Below are positions 8,533 through 18,168 of a stretch of 64,000 nucleotides of DNA, in pieces. The first letter of the stretch is position 1, and every line of letters begins with the position of its first letter. The DNA lies in assembly GCA_030374805.1 (NCBI GenBank), contig JARGSG010000183.1:806001-870000 (forward strand), given 5' to 3'. This stretch comes from Gracilaria gracilis (Eukaryota > Rhodophyta > Florideophyceae > Gracilariales > Gracilariaceae). The position numbers and the translations under genes were made by a program. The notes beneath the pieces are model-generated. The model did no database searches and had not been told where the DNA came from. It was given only the letters and a program-made list of their open reading frames with translations.

Positions 8533-11292
8533 TCATGAAGCCGCCTGCCGACTGAGCGTGAGAAGATACTCCAGCATGTGTTCGTTTCTATTAGACAGGG
8601 GGACTAGTCGTCGGGAATGAGCACGACACGCACGATGCAGTGACCGTAGAGCCGTGTTGACAGTTGATGGGTCCGGAACGCTGCGATGTGCGCTGCCTCC
8701 ATGCGCAAGAATCAACTCCTTCGCCCAACGCAGGTTGAATTCGAGATGGGGTGTGTTGTCTAAACGCCATGCGAACAAAATGACGAGTCGGTTGAAGTAC
8801 AAGATTGGCACGGCCTTGGCAACCTCACCAATCAAGTCCACTGGAACCCTTTCAACGACATAATTCAATATCGCTCTCTCATTCAATCTTAACGCCAGTG
8901 ACAGAGCGATCACAAGATCACCATCTTCCGCGGCCTTTTTTGCTGCCTCAGGGGTTATGTCTATTTCCAAGTTGGTAGGGTCGAACAACAGCTCATCAGC
9001 CTCTTCACCTTCATCTTCCCCGTAAACCAAAACTCCTTCAGGTGTCACCGCAGCCCATAAACGACCCGTAGCACATGTCCTGACGCAGTTCACCTCTGCC
9101 TTTAGAAGTTTCTTTCGACGTAGTTTTTGCTCAGACACTGCACCTGGTAGCGACCTTCCATTCGCGATCCGTGCCTCTTCGTAATCCTCGGCTTGCTCAT
9201 TATCGTCTTCTACCGTGTTCATCACATGGCCACTTGCAGTGAGGTTCTTTGAATTCAGCTTATCTAATAGACCATCAAAGTCTTGATTGTGTGTTGCGGC
9301 GATTTTGTTGACGAGGGTTGGTCTGCTCCCTTCAGCAACATGGTAGACACAGACGTTCTTTGAAGCTGCCCCTGCGAACAAGAACCTGCCGTCTGCCGAG
9401 TAGCTAAGCGTTTGAAACCGTCCTTTCTGAGGTGCGGCAGTCCTCGCACCACGAAGCCGGCCAGGAGCGGAATCTCGGGCTCCGTCGATAGTGCCTGTGA
9501 TAGTGGCCCTCTCCGGATCCCATAACACAATTTCCCCTGAAGTAGTGCATACGGCAAGCTCCTTACCGTCAGGACGGAAGGTAACATCCATGACTTCTTT
9601 GCTATGTTCCAAGACCTCGCATGTTCCCTTCCGTTCGTACATATCCCAAAGTCGCACAGTGCGATCCCATGACGAACTTGCCAACGTGCCTCGCCCAGGA
9701 CGGAAAGAAACTCCGCTAACGGGACCTCTGTGACCATTCAGAATTTCAAGTACTTGACCAGTACGCAACGACCATACCATGATTTCAAAGGTGTCCACGC
9801 AACCAGCTGCGATGAGTTCACCGGCAGCATCAGCTGCAACGCATCCGAATTGCCTTCTAGGTGGCGGACCGACCATGACGCGGAAATTACGATATCTTCG
9901 AATATCAAACGCTCGAACAGTACCATCAAGGGAAGCTGAGATAATGACGTCGTTCGCAGAAAAAGCAAGCGATGTCACCGACGCGGAGTGATCAGAGAAA
10001 GTTGCGGCACAAAATCCAGTCGCCACCCCCCATAGTTTAACTCGTCCATCTTTCGAACCAGTCGCAACTGCGCGACCGTCAGGGCTGAACGCAACTGCTG
10101 TGGCCATGAGAGCATGTGCTTGTTGTTTGAGAATATGTGTTTCGGCCTGCCAGTCCCAAATCAGAATCTGGCCGGTGGAAGACGCTACCGCGACCCAGTC
10201 ACCGCTAGAATTGAAATCGACGCGATTGATAGCTCCACTGGAGACTGACAGCGTATGAAGAAGCACAAGCTCTGTGAACGGAATACGTTTCTCGCCCTCT
10301 TTCAGTCTCTCTTCGCCATCGTCAAATGCATCATCAGCATCGACTCCTAGTTGTTTTCTCTTGCGCTTCAGATTTCCAAGAGCAAAGAGACCATCATCAA
10401 ATTCCTTTGACTCATGTGTCATGTGTTCCGGTAGCTCGAAAATTGCAAATACTCCATTGCACAAACCAACGACCATCTTTCCTTCTCGAACGGATGCACT
10501 ATTTACCGTTCGAGCCGATGCGCGCTTAACAAAATGGCGGCTTGCGAGTTTCGCCGATAGTGGTACTGTGAAGAAATGTCTCCTCGGGTTTCGTACTTGA
10601 TCCGCATATGGATACCGCATTGGGTTGTAGTCCGGGCTTTCGTCGTTATACCGCAGACGCCAGCAAAACATCGCCCCCTCCTTTGACATTGTTATCATTC
10701 CGTTCCGACCGACAAAGCACATGAATTTCACGACACTTCGATGGCCATAAATAACGAGTGGTTTAACGTGAACGCCTGCTTGTCGTTCCGAAAGCGTGAA
10801 CACAGTCACATCGCTATCCGATGCAACTGCCAGTCGGCGTGAATCGGGGCTCCATTCGATACAAGATGAGTCCACTGCAAACTGTGCCTTGCGCCTCCAC
10901 GACCCAAAGGTAGGAACACGGCCAGTGGGAAGCTCCCAGACCTCGACGTGTTCACCAGCAAAAGCAGCGAATTTGCCGCACGGCGATAGAGCAGATGCAC
11001 GGACTTCGAATTTGTGAGACATGCGTGCAATCACTCGACCAGAAGGGAGCAAATGAAGCGCCGCGCGAGAGGCATTGTCGGTGGTAAGGATCACATTCTT
11101 TGTATGGCTTATCGAAGAAATGGAACGGGTCGCCTCAAATGCGAGCGTGCGAGTTCTACCGTGATGGGGATCTGTGTGCTGGATACGACCATTGGCTGTG
11201 TGAAGCAAGGTATTCGAGGAGGTGAACGTTAGCTGAACTTGTTGTGGGTTAGTCGGGAGCACGTGACGAAGTTTTGGCTGGGCGATCCCCAT
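8533..11292 (-). CDS. PWP2: PWP2/UTP1, WD40 protein of the UtpB complex
   Basis: Nucleolar scaffold of the UtpB subcomplex of the small-subunit processome, required for early pre-18S rRNA processing. The protein has 919 residues in a single exon. WD40 repeats fill about 15-640 as two propellers, with typical units such as VAFSPDGRAVATGSKDGRVK and VSFRPGRGTLASSSWDRTVR. An acidic insert follows, then a C-terminal Utp12 domain (about 750-870; LVIALSLALRLNERAILNYV). Length and domain order match yeast Pwp2 (923 residues). The start at ATG 11292 is the first in frame. The gene is tail-to-tail with FEN1, about 100 bp apart, and head-to-head with the RNA triphosphatase. Confidence 0.95.
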   Translation of the reverse strand: MGIAQPKLRHVLPTNPQQVQLTFTSSNTLLHTANGRIQHTDPHHGRTRTLAFEATRSISSISHTKNVILTTDNASRAALHLLPSGRVIARMSHKFEVRASALSPCGKFAAFAGEHVEVWELPTGRVPTFGSWRRKAQFAVDSSCIEWSPDSRRLAVASDSDVTVFTLSERQAGVHVKPLVIYGHRSVVKFMCFVGRNGMITMSKEGAMFCWRLRYNDESPDYNPMRYPYADQVRNPRRHFFTVPLSAKLASRHFVKRASARTVNSASVREGKMVVGLCNGVFAIFELPEHMTHESKEFDDGLFALGNLKRKRKQLGVDADDAFDDGEERLKEGEKRIPFTELVLLHTLSVSSGAINRVDFNSSGDWVAVASSTGQILIWDWQAETHILKQQAHALMATAVAFSPDGRAVATGSKDGRVKLWGVATGFCAATFSDHSASVTSLAFSANDVIISASLDGTVRAFDIRRYRNFRVMVGPPPRRQFGCVAADAAGELIAAGCVDTFEIMVWSLRTGQVLEILNGHRGPVSGVSFRPGRGTLASSSWDRTVRLWDMYERKGTCEVLEHSKEVMDVTFRPDGKELAVCTTSGEIVLWDPERATITGTIDGARDSAPGRLRGARTAAPQKGRFQTLSYSADGRFLFAGAASKNVCVYHVAEGSRPTLVNKIAATHNQDFDGLLDKLNSKNLTASGHVMNTVEDDNEQAEDYEEARIANGRSLPGAVSEQKLRRKKLLKAEVNCVRTCATGRLWAAVTPEGVLVYGEDEGEEADELLFDPTNLEIDITPEAAKKAAEDGDLVIALSLALRLNERAILNYVVERVPVDLIGEVAKAVPILYFNRLVILFAWRLDNTPHLEFNLRWAKELILAHGGSAHRSVPDPSTVNTALRSLHRACRAHSRRLVPLSNRNEHMLEYLLTLSRQAAS

Positions 11293-11694
11293 TATGACTC
11301 AGTTGGCGTATGGTTTCAGGGCTCAAAATATGTGTTGAAGGGTTAAGAAACCACTGCCACCTTTCTGCATGGAACTGATTTAGGGGAGTTGGGGAGGCGG
11401 TGGGTTGTCCTAGACTGAACGAGACACAAGTCTGAAGTCTTTCTAACGTTTTATATGCCTTCCTATCTTCCTTTGTACAATGCGACGGCCGAAGGCTCGG
11501 CTATACGGGGCATGTGCCTGTGGATCAAACGCTGTAAGCATTTTGGAAGCTGACAGCCAAAGTGTTTCACTGGAACTTCCAGTCTGGAAGCGCTTCGTGT
11601 AAAGTTTACCGCACATAACGCCCAGGATCGACAGGCTGCCCAGAGCTGTTGCGAGGTTAGCGCAGTTTACGTGGACAGCGCGCCGTGTGCAGCC
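11293..11694. promoter_or_regulatory. bidirectional spacer PWP2 / RNA triphosphatase
   Basis: A 400-bp spacer between divergent starts. It holds one exact copy of the near-palindrome GTAAAGTTTACC (11599-11610), ending 84 bp before the triphosphatase ATG. The same element sits 89 bp before the DUF1499 gene start at 44408. Confidence 0.4.
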
Positions 11695-13008
11695 ATGACG
11701 AGGCTCTGTGTGATCTGCGCAACTGCTAAAGTTCCCAAAACTTTCAACTTTCGGGACCAAATGCTGTTCTTCCATTGTGCATCTCATGTGGGAAGTCGCG
11801 ATGCTGGCTTCTTCATGCTGCCTTACGCCTTCGTTCCAAACCACGCACCCTTCTTTTCGCAACTCCTCGCCAAATATAGCCTCCCAATTGTGCTCAATAA
11901 CATGGTGTACGACCCATTTGGTTCTGAGGAGGACAACGCCGAAAAAGCTTCAGTGCGGAGAATGGTATCCGTCCGACGCCCCCCAATATGCGACATACAG
12001 CTTACTTCTTTGGAATGGGGTGTGCCAGAGTCTCGTAAGCGAACCCGCACTGAAGCGAATCTTCCAAACGAACAGAGTCATATCAGATCCGCTCCTAAGC
12101 CCATCCAGACGACGAAGTCTACGGACCTATCAGAGAAGCGAGAAACTATCAGATATGTTGAAAAGATTGTTTATGAAGAACCTACAACGATCCTTGGAGT
12201 ACCTCCTGTGGTCGATGATCGCATTCGTCATGTTGTAGACTTCATTTTGAGGAATGTCAAGAGTGACAAGGTAGAGGTTGAGGTCAAGCTTGGCCTATTG
12301 ATTGCAAAAGACAGCGGTGCTCGCGCTATTAATGTTGTGCCAGTGAAGTGTGAGACTTCGATAAACCCGGAGAATAACCATGACACCCGGTTTGAGAGTA
12401 ATGTGGGAGAAAAAGTGTTCTGCGACCTTAATAAGGCTCTCAACGAGAGAGTTGAACTCACAGAAAGAGAAACCAAGAACAAGGTGCATTACACCCGTAC
12501 CCGACATCTTGACGTGTACTGGCCAGGAAAAATACGAGAAACAAAGCAGATACGAGAGAATCCAGATGGATCAGAGTACTATGAAACCATTCGCGTCCAA
12601 TCTAAAACTCGCCTGGGTGATATGAACGTCATGTGCCCCATGAATTTACTCGACATGAGATACTCTGCGAGCCTTGAAGAAGATGCAAGTATACCACCGA
12701 ACAGCACACCTCTGAGACAAAGAAAGAAAGATAGAATATCTTACAAGTATGAGTACTTAAGCGTTGATATCACTTGCGTAACTATGGAATCTTTGAGTGC
12801 CCAGACCGAAGGTCAGAGGACTTTCGAAGTTGAGGTGGAAATTGATCCAACGGCGAATCTCTTCCAGGAAGTTAGTAAGTACCAGCAGGCTGATGGTTCT
12901 TCAAAACTGTTCGACATCGCCACATGTCTGGTCAACACCGTACGCATTCTACAAGATGTAGAATCAACACCGTACGCATTCTACAAGAAGCCGAACATAT
13001 ATAACTAA
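11695..13008 (+). CDS. mRNA capping RNA 5'-triphosphatase, Cet1-type (CYTH/TTM fold)
   Basis: Removes the gamma phosphate of nascent mRNA, the first capping step. The protein has 437 residues. Residues 1-170 are unrelated or poorly conserved, and the tunnel-fold catalytic domain spans about 180-430. The metal-binding Glu motifs are clear: VEVEVKLG (first strand) and FEVEVEID (last strand). Basic strands such as RYSASLEED and RQRKKDRISYKYEYL lie between them. This is the metal-dependent fungal/protist type, not the cysteine-phosphatase type of animals and plants. The extreme C-terminus and 3' flank are built from nested tandem duplications. The next upstream start is a GTG, so ATG 11695 is used. 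Single exon. Confidence 0.85.
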   Translation: MTRLCVICATAKVPKTFNFRDQMLFFHCASHVGSRDAGFFMLPYAFVPNHAPFFSQLLAKYSLPIVLNNMVYDPFGSEEDNAEKASVRRMVSVRRPPICDIQLTSLEWGVPESRKRTRTEANLPNEQSHIRSAPKPIQTTKSTDLSEKRETIRYVEKIVYEEPTTILGVPPVVDDRIRHVVDFILRNVKSDKVEVEVKLGLLIAKDSGARAINVVPVKCETSINPENNHDTRFESNVGEKVFCDLNKALNERVELTERETKNKVHYTRTRHLDVYWPGKIRETKQIRENPDGSEYYETIRVQSKTRLGDMNVMCPMNLLDMRYSASLEEDASIPPNSTPLRQRKKDRISYKYEYLSVDITCVTMESLSAQTEGQRTFEVEVEIDPTANLFQEVSKYQQADGSSKLFDIATCLVNTVRILQDVESTPYAFYKKPNIYN

Positions 13009-13168
13009 GCGTTTGCGTCTAACTGAACTTTTTTTCAAAACTGTTCGACATCGCCACATGTCTGGTCAACACCGTACGCATTCTACAAGATGTAGAATCA
13101 ACACCGTACGCATTCTACAAGAAGCCGAACATATATAACTAAGCGTTTGCGTCTAACTGAACTTTTTT
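12901..13168. repeat. nested tandem duplication at the 3' end of the triphosphatase gene
   Basis: A 134-bp unit (12901-13034) is repeated at once (13035-13168) with no difference I could find. The first copy encodes the last residues and stop, and the second is 3' flank. Inside each unit a 25-bp sequence starting TCAACACCGTACGC occurs twice, 32 bp apart (12932 and 12964). Because 32 is not a multiple of 3, the protein reads the same DNA first as NTVRILQ and then as STPYAFYK. Confidence 0.95.
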
Positions 13169-13210
13169 TCATGTACAAGAACAATAATACGATTCTAGCT
13201 TAAGAAATGA

Positions 13211-13558
13211 CTAATCAGATTCCCCACTCCTTGAAGCCATAGGTGCCAAGTGAGAGTCGATTACGAGCATTGGAACGTTGGCGCCGACGGTAGAGCATCC
13301 ACAACGTCCATCCGGTCCCGATGAGACACATGAACAGAGCACATACTTCGCATGTTCTCTTGCAAGTGAAATGGGCGCTAGGAGAAGCTCAAAAGCCGTT
13401 ATAACCGTAATCACCAGCACCAAAGCCAAAGAGTTCATTCTAGTCAACTTATCATCTAACAATATGTACAGCTCTTGCATGACCTCTACACGCTTGTTCA
13501 GCACTTCACCACACGCACGGACTTCCAGATATCGTTCTACCCTGTTGTGCTTCGGTAG
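13211..13558 (-). pseudogene. C-terminal fragment of a DUF155 (RMND1/Rmd1-like) protein
   Basis: DUF155 proteins are mitochondrial or membrane-linked factors of about 300-400 residues. Only the last 116 or so are present: ERYLEVRACGEVLNKRVEVM, a helix ending LLDDKLTRMN, and a C-terminal membrane segment SLALVLVITVITAFELLLA, which is the family's usual end. There is no upstream ATG in frame and no good splice acceptor. Upstream on this strand the frame meets an inverted repeat and then LINE sequence. I read it as the 3' remnant of a gene lost to rearrangement. It could instead be a last exon whose upstream exons I cannot see. Confidence 0.55.
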
Positions 13559-13574
13559 GTACAGTTGTGGGACG

Positions 13575-13620
13575 TAATGACGACACGGGCCCTTTCGCTG
13601 GTGCTCGTGTCGTCATTACT
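13575..13620. repeat. inverted repeat, 14-bp perfect arms
   Basis: GTAATGACGACACG (13575-13588) pairs with CGTGTCGTCATTAC about 18 bp further on. It marks the point where similarity to the DUF155 gene ends and mobile-element sequence begins. Confidence 0.8.
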
Positions 13621-13789
13621 TCGTACTCGGCTGCTATGCCCTTTGGCACGTTTTGCATTACGATGCTGACAAGTTGCATGTCTTCAATTGCTGTGCAGCT
13701 CAACACATTGCAAGTCAAAACCCAGAGACTGCTCCTCCGGAGCATCTCGATTCCTCGAAAGCGAGAAAATGCAAGAAAAGCAGAAGTAA

Positions 13790-13985
13790 CTACAGAGAGA
13801 TATATATGTCGCATACGTCCCAAGTTTGCCCCCAGTTGCTCAATATTTCGAGCTGAAGAAAGGGCGATGCGAATGCGGCACAAACGTTATGAAAGATGAC
13901 GAGCATGTCGCACTTAACTGGCCCTTTCTCGATGCCTTCCGAAGAGTGGAACTTCCACAGCTACGTAAAAGACAGGTTCCCTGAA
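13790..13985 (+). mobile_element. LINE 3'-end remnant, copy B
   Basis: One frame reads IYVAYVPSLPPVAQYF, then CECGTNVMKDDEHVALNWPF, and aligns with copy A at 518-660 (IYVGHTPSLHPLGSHLF, CNC ... DHYLLRCP). The Cys-x-Cys-Gly ... Glu-His-Val pattern is the classic C-terminal finger of non-LTR reverse transcriptases; the last Cys is now Trp. A stop follows at about 13981. It is more diverged from copy A than the 50.7 kb copy is. Confidence 0.65.
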
Positions 13986-14704
13986 AAGTTATTGGCCCAT
14001 ATTAGCAGAAAAGTCGTTCTCCGGATTAGTTTAACAGCCCAAAAACTGAAGCTTGACGTCCTTGACAAGGAAAATCCTCTCGAAACCAACGGGAGACAGG
14101 AACATAAATGTTCAAGCCGTTCGCTGTTTGTCATTTTGGAAGGTATCAATGGAGAGGATCAAGGGATGCTGATGAATAGGGGAAAATCATCGGTAGCGAA
14201 ATGCTGACGCAGACCGAGAAGCTCTTTGACACGTACAGCGGGGTGCTCTTGCAGTTGAACGCCTGCTCTTATCTTTGGACATCCCTGTTTATTGCAAATT
14301 ACACCGAATATGATAGCAATACATCACCTCCGCCAACCCTCATTAGTCGGTCGCGCTAACCATTCTACGTCCTGGGCTCCAACAGGCCAATTGAACTCCA
14401 TCACGGTCCATCCCTGAGCGCAAGTCCTTCCCCAGAACACTACCAACGCTTCAAAATGCTTACCGCCACCAACAAATGTGCGGTAGGCAACCGAAACGGC
14501 CAGAGTTTTGCAGAAAACAATGGCCAAACACAATCTCCGATACGATCACCGCTTCACTAAAAGCTTCGTAGTAACGACAGAAACGACCAGACCCAGTATA
14601 AAAAACCAACAGCCATAACAGAACTCTTTGCCACTACCGACAACAACCAAGAAATAAGCCCTTCAGCAGCATTATGTAGTTGTTTTGGCTTTCGCAAACG
14701 CCAG
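13986..14704. other. intergenic, probably old mobile-element DNA
   Basis: No gene or recognisable repeat. It lies between the LINE remnant and the pogo-like transposase and is probably debris from these elements. Confidence 0.4.
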
Positions 14705-16336
14705 ATGATGTCAAATGTTCTATTGGAAGATTATGGTGAGACCAAACGACGCCAACAACGGAACATGAACCAAGATTTTTGCCTGATATCCAGAGGTTTA
14801 TCCTTCCGTACAGCTTCACGCCACTACAATATCCGTCTATCTACTTTAAACTATCGCTACACTCACCAACATGTAGAAAAAAACGAGGCGAACAATCGCA
14901 CAGAACTAACGTCCGATGAAGAGAAAGAGGTTGTTGCGTTGCTACGCGATTATGTTGAACTGGGGCGTCTTTTAACCCGTAATGATCTAATGGACGTCTT
15001 GGCAATGCTGGTGCTGAAAATGCCGTACCCCCGCCGCAAGAAACTGCCATTCAAAAACGGTAGGCCAGGACATGGGTTTTGTCGATCCTAAGAGGCTCGA
15101 CACAGTGACAACATTGCGTTCAGAACCAAGAGAAAGCAAGACGCTACCAGGTACAACGCTACCAATGCCCAAGTATTGGTGGGACACTTCGCGAAGTTGG
15201 GGTGCATAGTGCATGAAAATGACATTGATGCCAAAAGAATTATAAACTTAGACGAAACGGGGGTTTCGGCATGGAAGCCGAAAGGGTGCGGAGGTATAAG
15301 AGCTTACTCCACCAGGTCCCACAAACTTCTTACATGCGGTGCGACTTTCCAAAACCTTAACCGAATAACACTACTGGCTTCGGTTCATGGTAATGGGTAG
15401 CGTCGCAGGCTGTTATTCGTCATGCAGGAAACCAAACTTCGAATTAGACGGTATGAACATCGGCTAGACCCATCTCGAGAGTTCGTTGAATCTATCGCAG
15501 AGTTTTTGCCTCGTTGGGCTCTTGTCGGTATGAGAAAAGAAGTCGCGGCCGTGGATTCAGAAATTTTTAAACAGTGGGCATCGGCTCTCAATGAAGACAC
15601 CGAAGATTTGCGCCGACACAAACAAAACCTCTTGTTAGTATACGATGGGTATCGTTCACACCTATCCATTCCAGTACTGGAAATGTTTAGAAACGAGGGA
15701 ATTATTGCTGATGCCTTACCGGCGCACACCAGCGGAACAACTCAACCCCTCGACGTTGGCGTGTTCTCCACATTGAAACCAAAGTTTAACCAACTCACTG
15801 ATGACGTGGTTAAAGGAATGGCACCGCATCATGTATTCAATGGGTTTGACGTCTGCCGTATGATTACGGACGCATATGAAAGTACCTTTACCCATTTCAA
15901 CATCGTTGCGGGGTTTCGAAAAACGGAGATAGTTCCAGTAGATGAATGTTGTCTATTTGGTCGAGCGCGACCGTATAGCAGAGCGGAACCGTATCGTAGA
16001 GCATCTGTAGACGAGATGATAATTATGTTGGATGATCGCAGGAAGAAACAGGCCAGTGAAGTGCTCGGTGACATAGTCGTTCAATCTCAAGGATTCCTGG
16101 ATACTACTTTCGGGGCAGTTGTGACATCAGACTTGGCAGTAGCATTGCTTTGTCTTCACATGTCCAAAAAGAATAAGAAGCGGATGGAAGTCGAGGAAAA
16201 GGAGCGTCTTGCGCAAGAACAACTTCGAGAAAATAACCGACAAAGACATGTCGCCAGGGAACAGTTTGAAAAGTACGGAGCCGAGAGGCGAATGGTGCTC
16301 TTTGGTGAGCCGGTGGTTAAGGTGAGATCGGTTTGA
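14705..16336 (+). mobile_element. pogo-like (Tc1/mariner superfamily) transposase, two in-frame stops
   Basis: A single reading frame runs from ATG 14705 to the stop at 16336, interrupted only by TAA at 15089 and TAG at 15398. Order: a helix-turn-helix near the N-terminus (LSFRTASRHYNIRLSTL), then a DDE_1 catalytic region with INLDETGVS (first Asp), LLVYDGYRSHLS (second Asp), LPAHTSGTTQPLDVGVF and AGFRKTEIVPVDE (third acid), then a charged coiled tail. These are hallmark motifs of pogo/Tigger/jerky transposases. I found no matching terminal inverted repeats, so the element's ends are unknown. With only two stops the copy is fairly young but should not make a full transposase. Confidence 0.8.
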
Positions 16337-17036
16337 GTTTGTGCGCAGGCTGCGCGAGAGCGCTTTCAAGAAGGACATGAAGTTCGGGTGAAAAAGCTGG
16401 GCCTCACCTGCGGAGATGGTTCATAACCGATTGGAGCAAGACATGTGTTGGTGATTGACAGTGTGTCAACTGTCGTAAGGGCATGATTTTATTGGGTTAC
16501 AAGATACCGTTGTTGAGTGAAACAGTAAATGCGTTCAATGTGTGTAATTAGTTTTTGTCTTTGTAGTGGACCGTGTTCAACTCGGTCAGTTTTCATATTG
16601 TTCTTCGGATTCCTCTCTCTTCAGGAGGCGAAAGTGTTGTCAGATGATTTGCATGTTGCCACTGAAGGCGTGACCAAGGCTTCACGTTATAAGCTTCTCT
16701 GGCTTTTTCACGGCGTGAAAAACACTGCAAAGGTTTTCAAGTTTGAGCGCTACCCGCTGTACCGTTGGTAACTTTGCCCTAAATTAGTGTGGCCCACACT
16801 AAATTATGTACTGCCCTGAAAAGATTCTTTTTCTTAGTAACATGTATTCTATACGCATGGTGATGCAAATGGGATGTGATTCCGGTAGTTTCAGCTAAAG
16901 TTTATTGGTTTTGTTTGCCACACTAATTTTGAACCCACACTAATAACAGTGTTCACCTGTAGCTCTCTGGTGGTATCATAGCGTCTATCTACCCGGTAGA
17001 CTCTACCGTTGGTAAACTTTACCGAAGCACTCCAAT
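16337..17036. other. flank between pogo-like and Harbinger elements
   Basis: No gene. It holds a possible 165-bp miniature element (16783-16946) and two exact copies of TACCGTTGGTA (16760-16770 and 17004-17014). The second continues directly into GGTAAACTTTACC and stops 13 bp short of the Harbinger left end. Confidence 0.45.
16783..16946. repeat. possible MITE-like unit with ATTAGTGTGG ends
   Basis: The left end reads ATTAGTGTGG and immediately inverts (CCCACACTAAAT). The right end holds two inverted copies, CCACACTAAT, about 17 bp apart. The block of about 165 bp thus carries the same 10-mer at both ends in opposite orientation, as a small non-autonomous DNA transposon would. Target-site duplication is not clear. 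Confidence 0.35.
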
Positions 17037-17334
17037 GGGGTCTTCCAGCAAAAACCAGAGTGACATATTGACAACGGCAAAACCTTGACGATGCCTAAAC
17101 GTTTACAACCCGCGTACACGAAACTTTCGCGGAGAGCGACAAAAGAACTTACCATCATGCACTTCATGTGCATGGGCGTTTCGGTTCACTACCCTCATAA
17201 GGTTTGCGTGCCGCCTTTGTTCCGAACGCAGTCACCACGCCTCCTATCTTTACTATACTTTCTTCATATCAACCGCCTCTTTTCACCAACTAGCGTACTT
17301 CAGACGCAACCATAAGCGCTCAAAAGAGACTTTC

Positions 17335-18168
17335 ATGACAATGTGCGCATCAGGATCGAAGGATCACCCACACTCGCGACGAGGAGCGCTAAACTACTGG
17401 GAAGAAGACGTAGACTTCCTTCTTGATGTTATGTCGCACATTGAACCACACTCAGCCGAAGATTGGGAGCTGGTAAAAAGTAATTTCAACCACTGGGCAG
17501 AACGCAACGAAAGACCAACTCGGAGTGTGGACAGCCTCAAAGACAAGTTCGACAAGCTTGCCTACGTGCACAAAAAGACCGGGGACCCAACCATACATCC
17601 ACAAGTGCGGAGTGCTAAACTCATTTACCGTGATATTCAGGCTAAAGCGTTGTCAAAAGCGCTAGGTCAGGGCGACGACAATATGAATCCAACCAACGAA
17701 GACCACGAGAAGGCAAAAAAACAGGGGCGAGTGATAGGAGTTCGTCGACGACGAAACGACGACGTTGATGGCCAGCGAGAAGGAGAAGAAGAAGATGCAA
17801 TCACACCGACACGAGCACCATCAGCCAAGAGGAAGAAGCGACTGCCTCTCGATTTGCCTCTTGAGCGTCGACTACAGGTTGACGTCGTGCGACACATGGA
17901 GTCGATGACATCAAGTCTGAAGTCAGTGGCAGAAGTTGTAAAGAAATCGCAGCAGGAGAAGACGGAGTTAAACGAAGCGCAGTTCCGTCAGATCGTTCGT
18001 GAGGAGCTCCAAACGTTATTTCGATCAACGCCAACCGGCACAACGATATCGTACCCTCGTACGCCGAAACAACCGCGTAATATGAATGAAAACCCCTTGG
18101 CTGCCTTCAACAATCCGGAGCCACCTAGTACCTGCGGTACACCGTTTCGATTTGATTATGGCCAATAG
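17335..18168 (+). CDS. Harbinger Myb/SANT-like DNA-binding protein
   Basis: The protein has 277 residues. Residues 16-85 form a Myb/SANT-like (trihelix-type) domain: NYWEEDVDFLLDV, then DWELVKSNFNHWAE, then RSVDSLKDKFDKLAY, with Trp and aromatic residues at the core positions. A basic nuclear signal follows (KRKKRLPL, about 161), then a helical stretch about 180-225 and a Pro-rich tail. In Harbinger elements this partner imports the transposase into the nucleus and binds the ends. It converges on the transposase gene, and the two coding ends overlap by 44 bp (18125-18168). ATG 17335 is the first in frame. Confidence 0.85.
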   Translation: MTMCASGSKDHPHSRRGALNYWEEDVDFLLDVMSHIEPHSAEDWELVKSNFNHWAERNERPTRSVDSLKDKFDKLAYVHKKTGDPTIHPQVRSAKLIYRDIQAKALSKALGQGDDNMNPTNEDHEKAKKQGRVIGVRRRRNDDVDGQREGEEEDAITPTRAPSAKRKKRLPLDLPLERRLQVDVVRHMESMTSSLKSVAEVVKKSQQEKTELNEAQFRQIVREELQTLFRSTPTGTTISYPRTPKQPRNMNENPLAAFNNPEPPSTCGTPFRFDYGQ

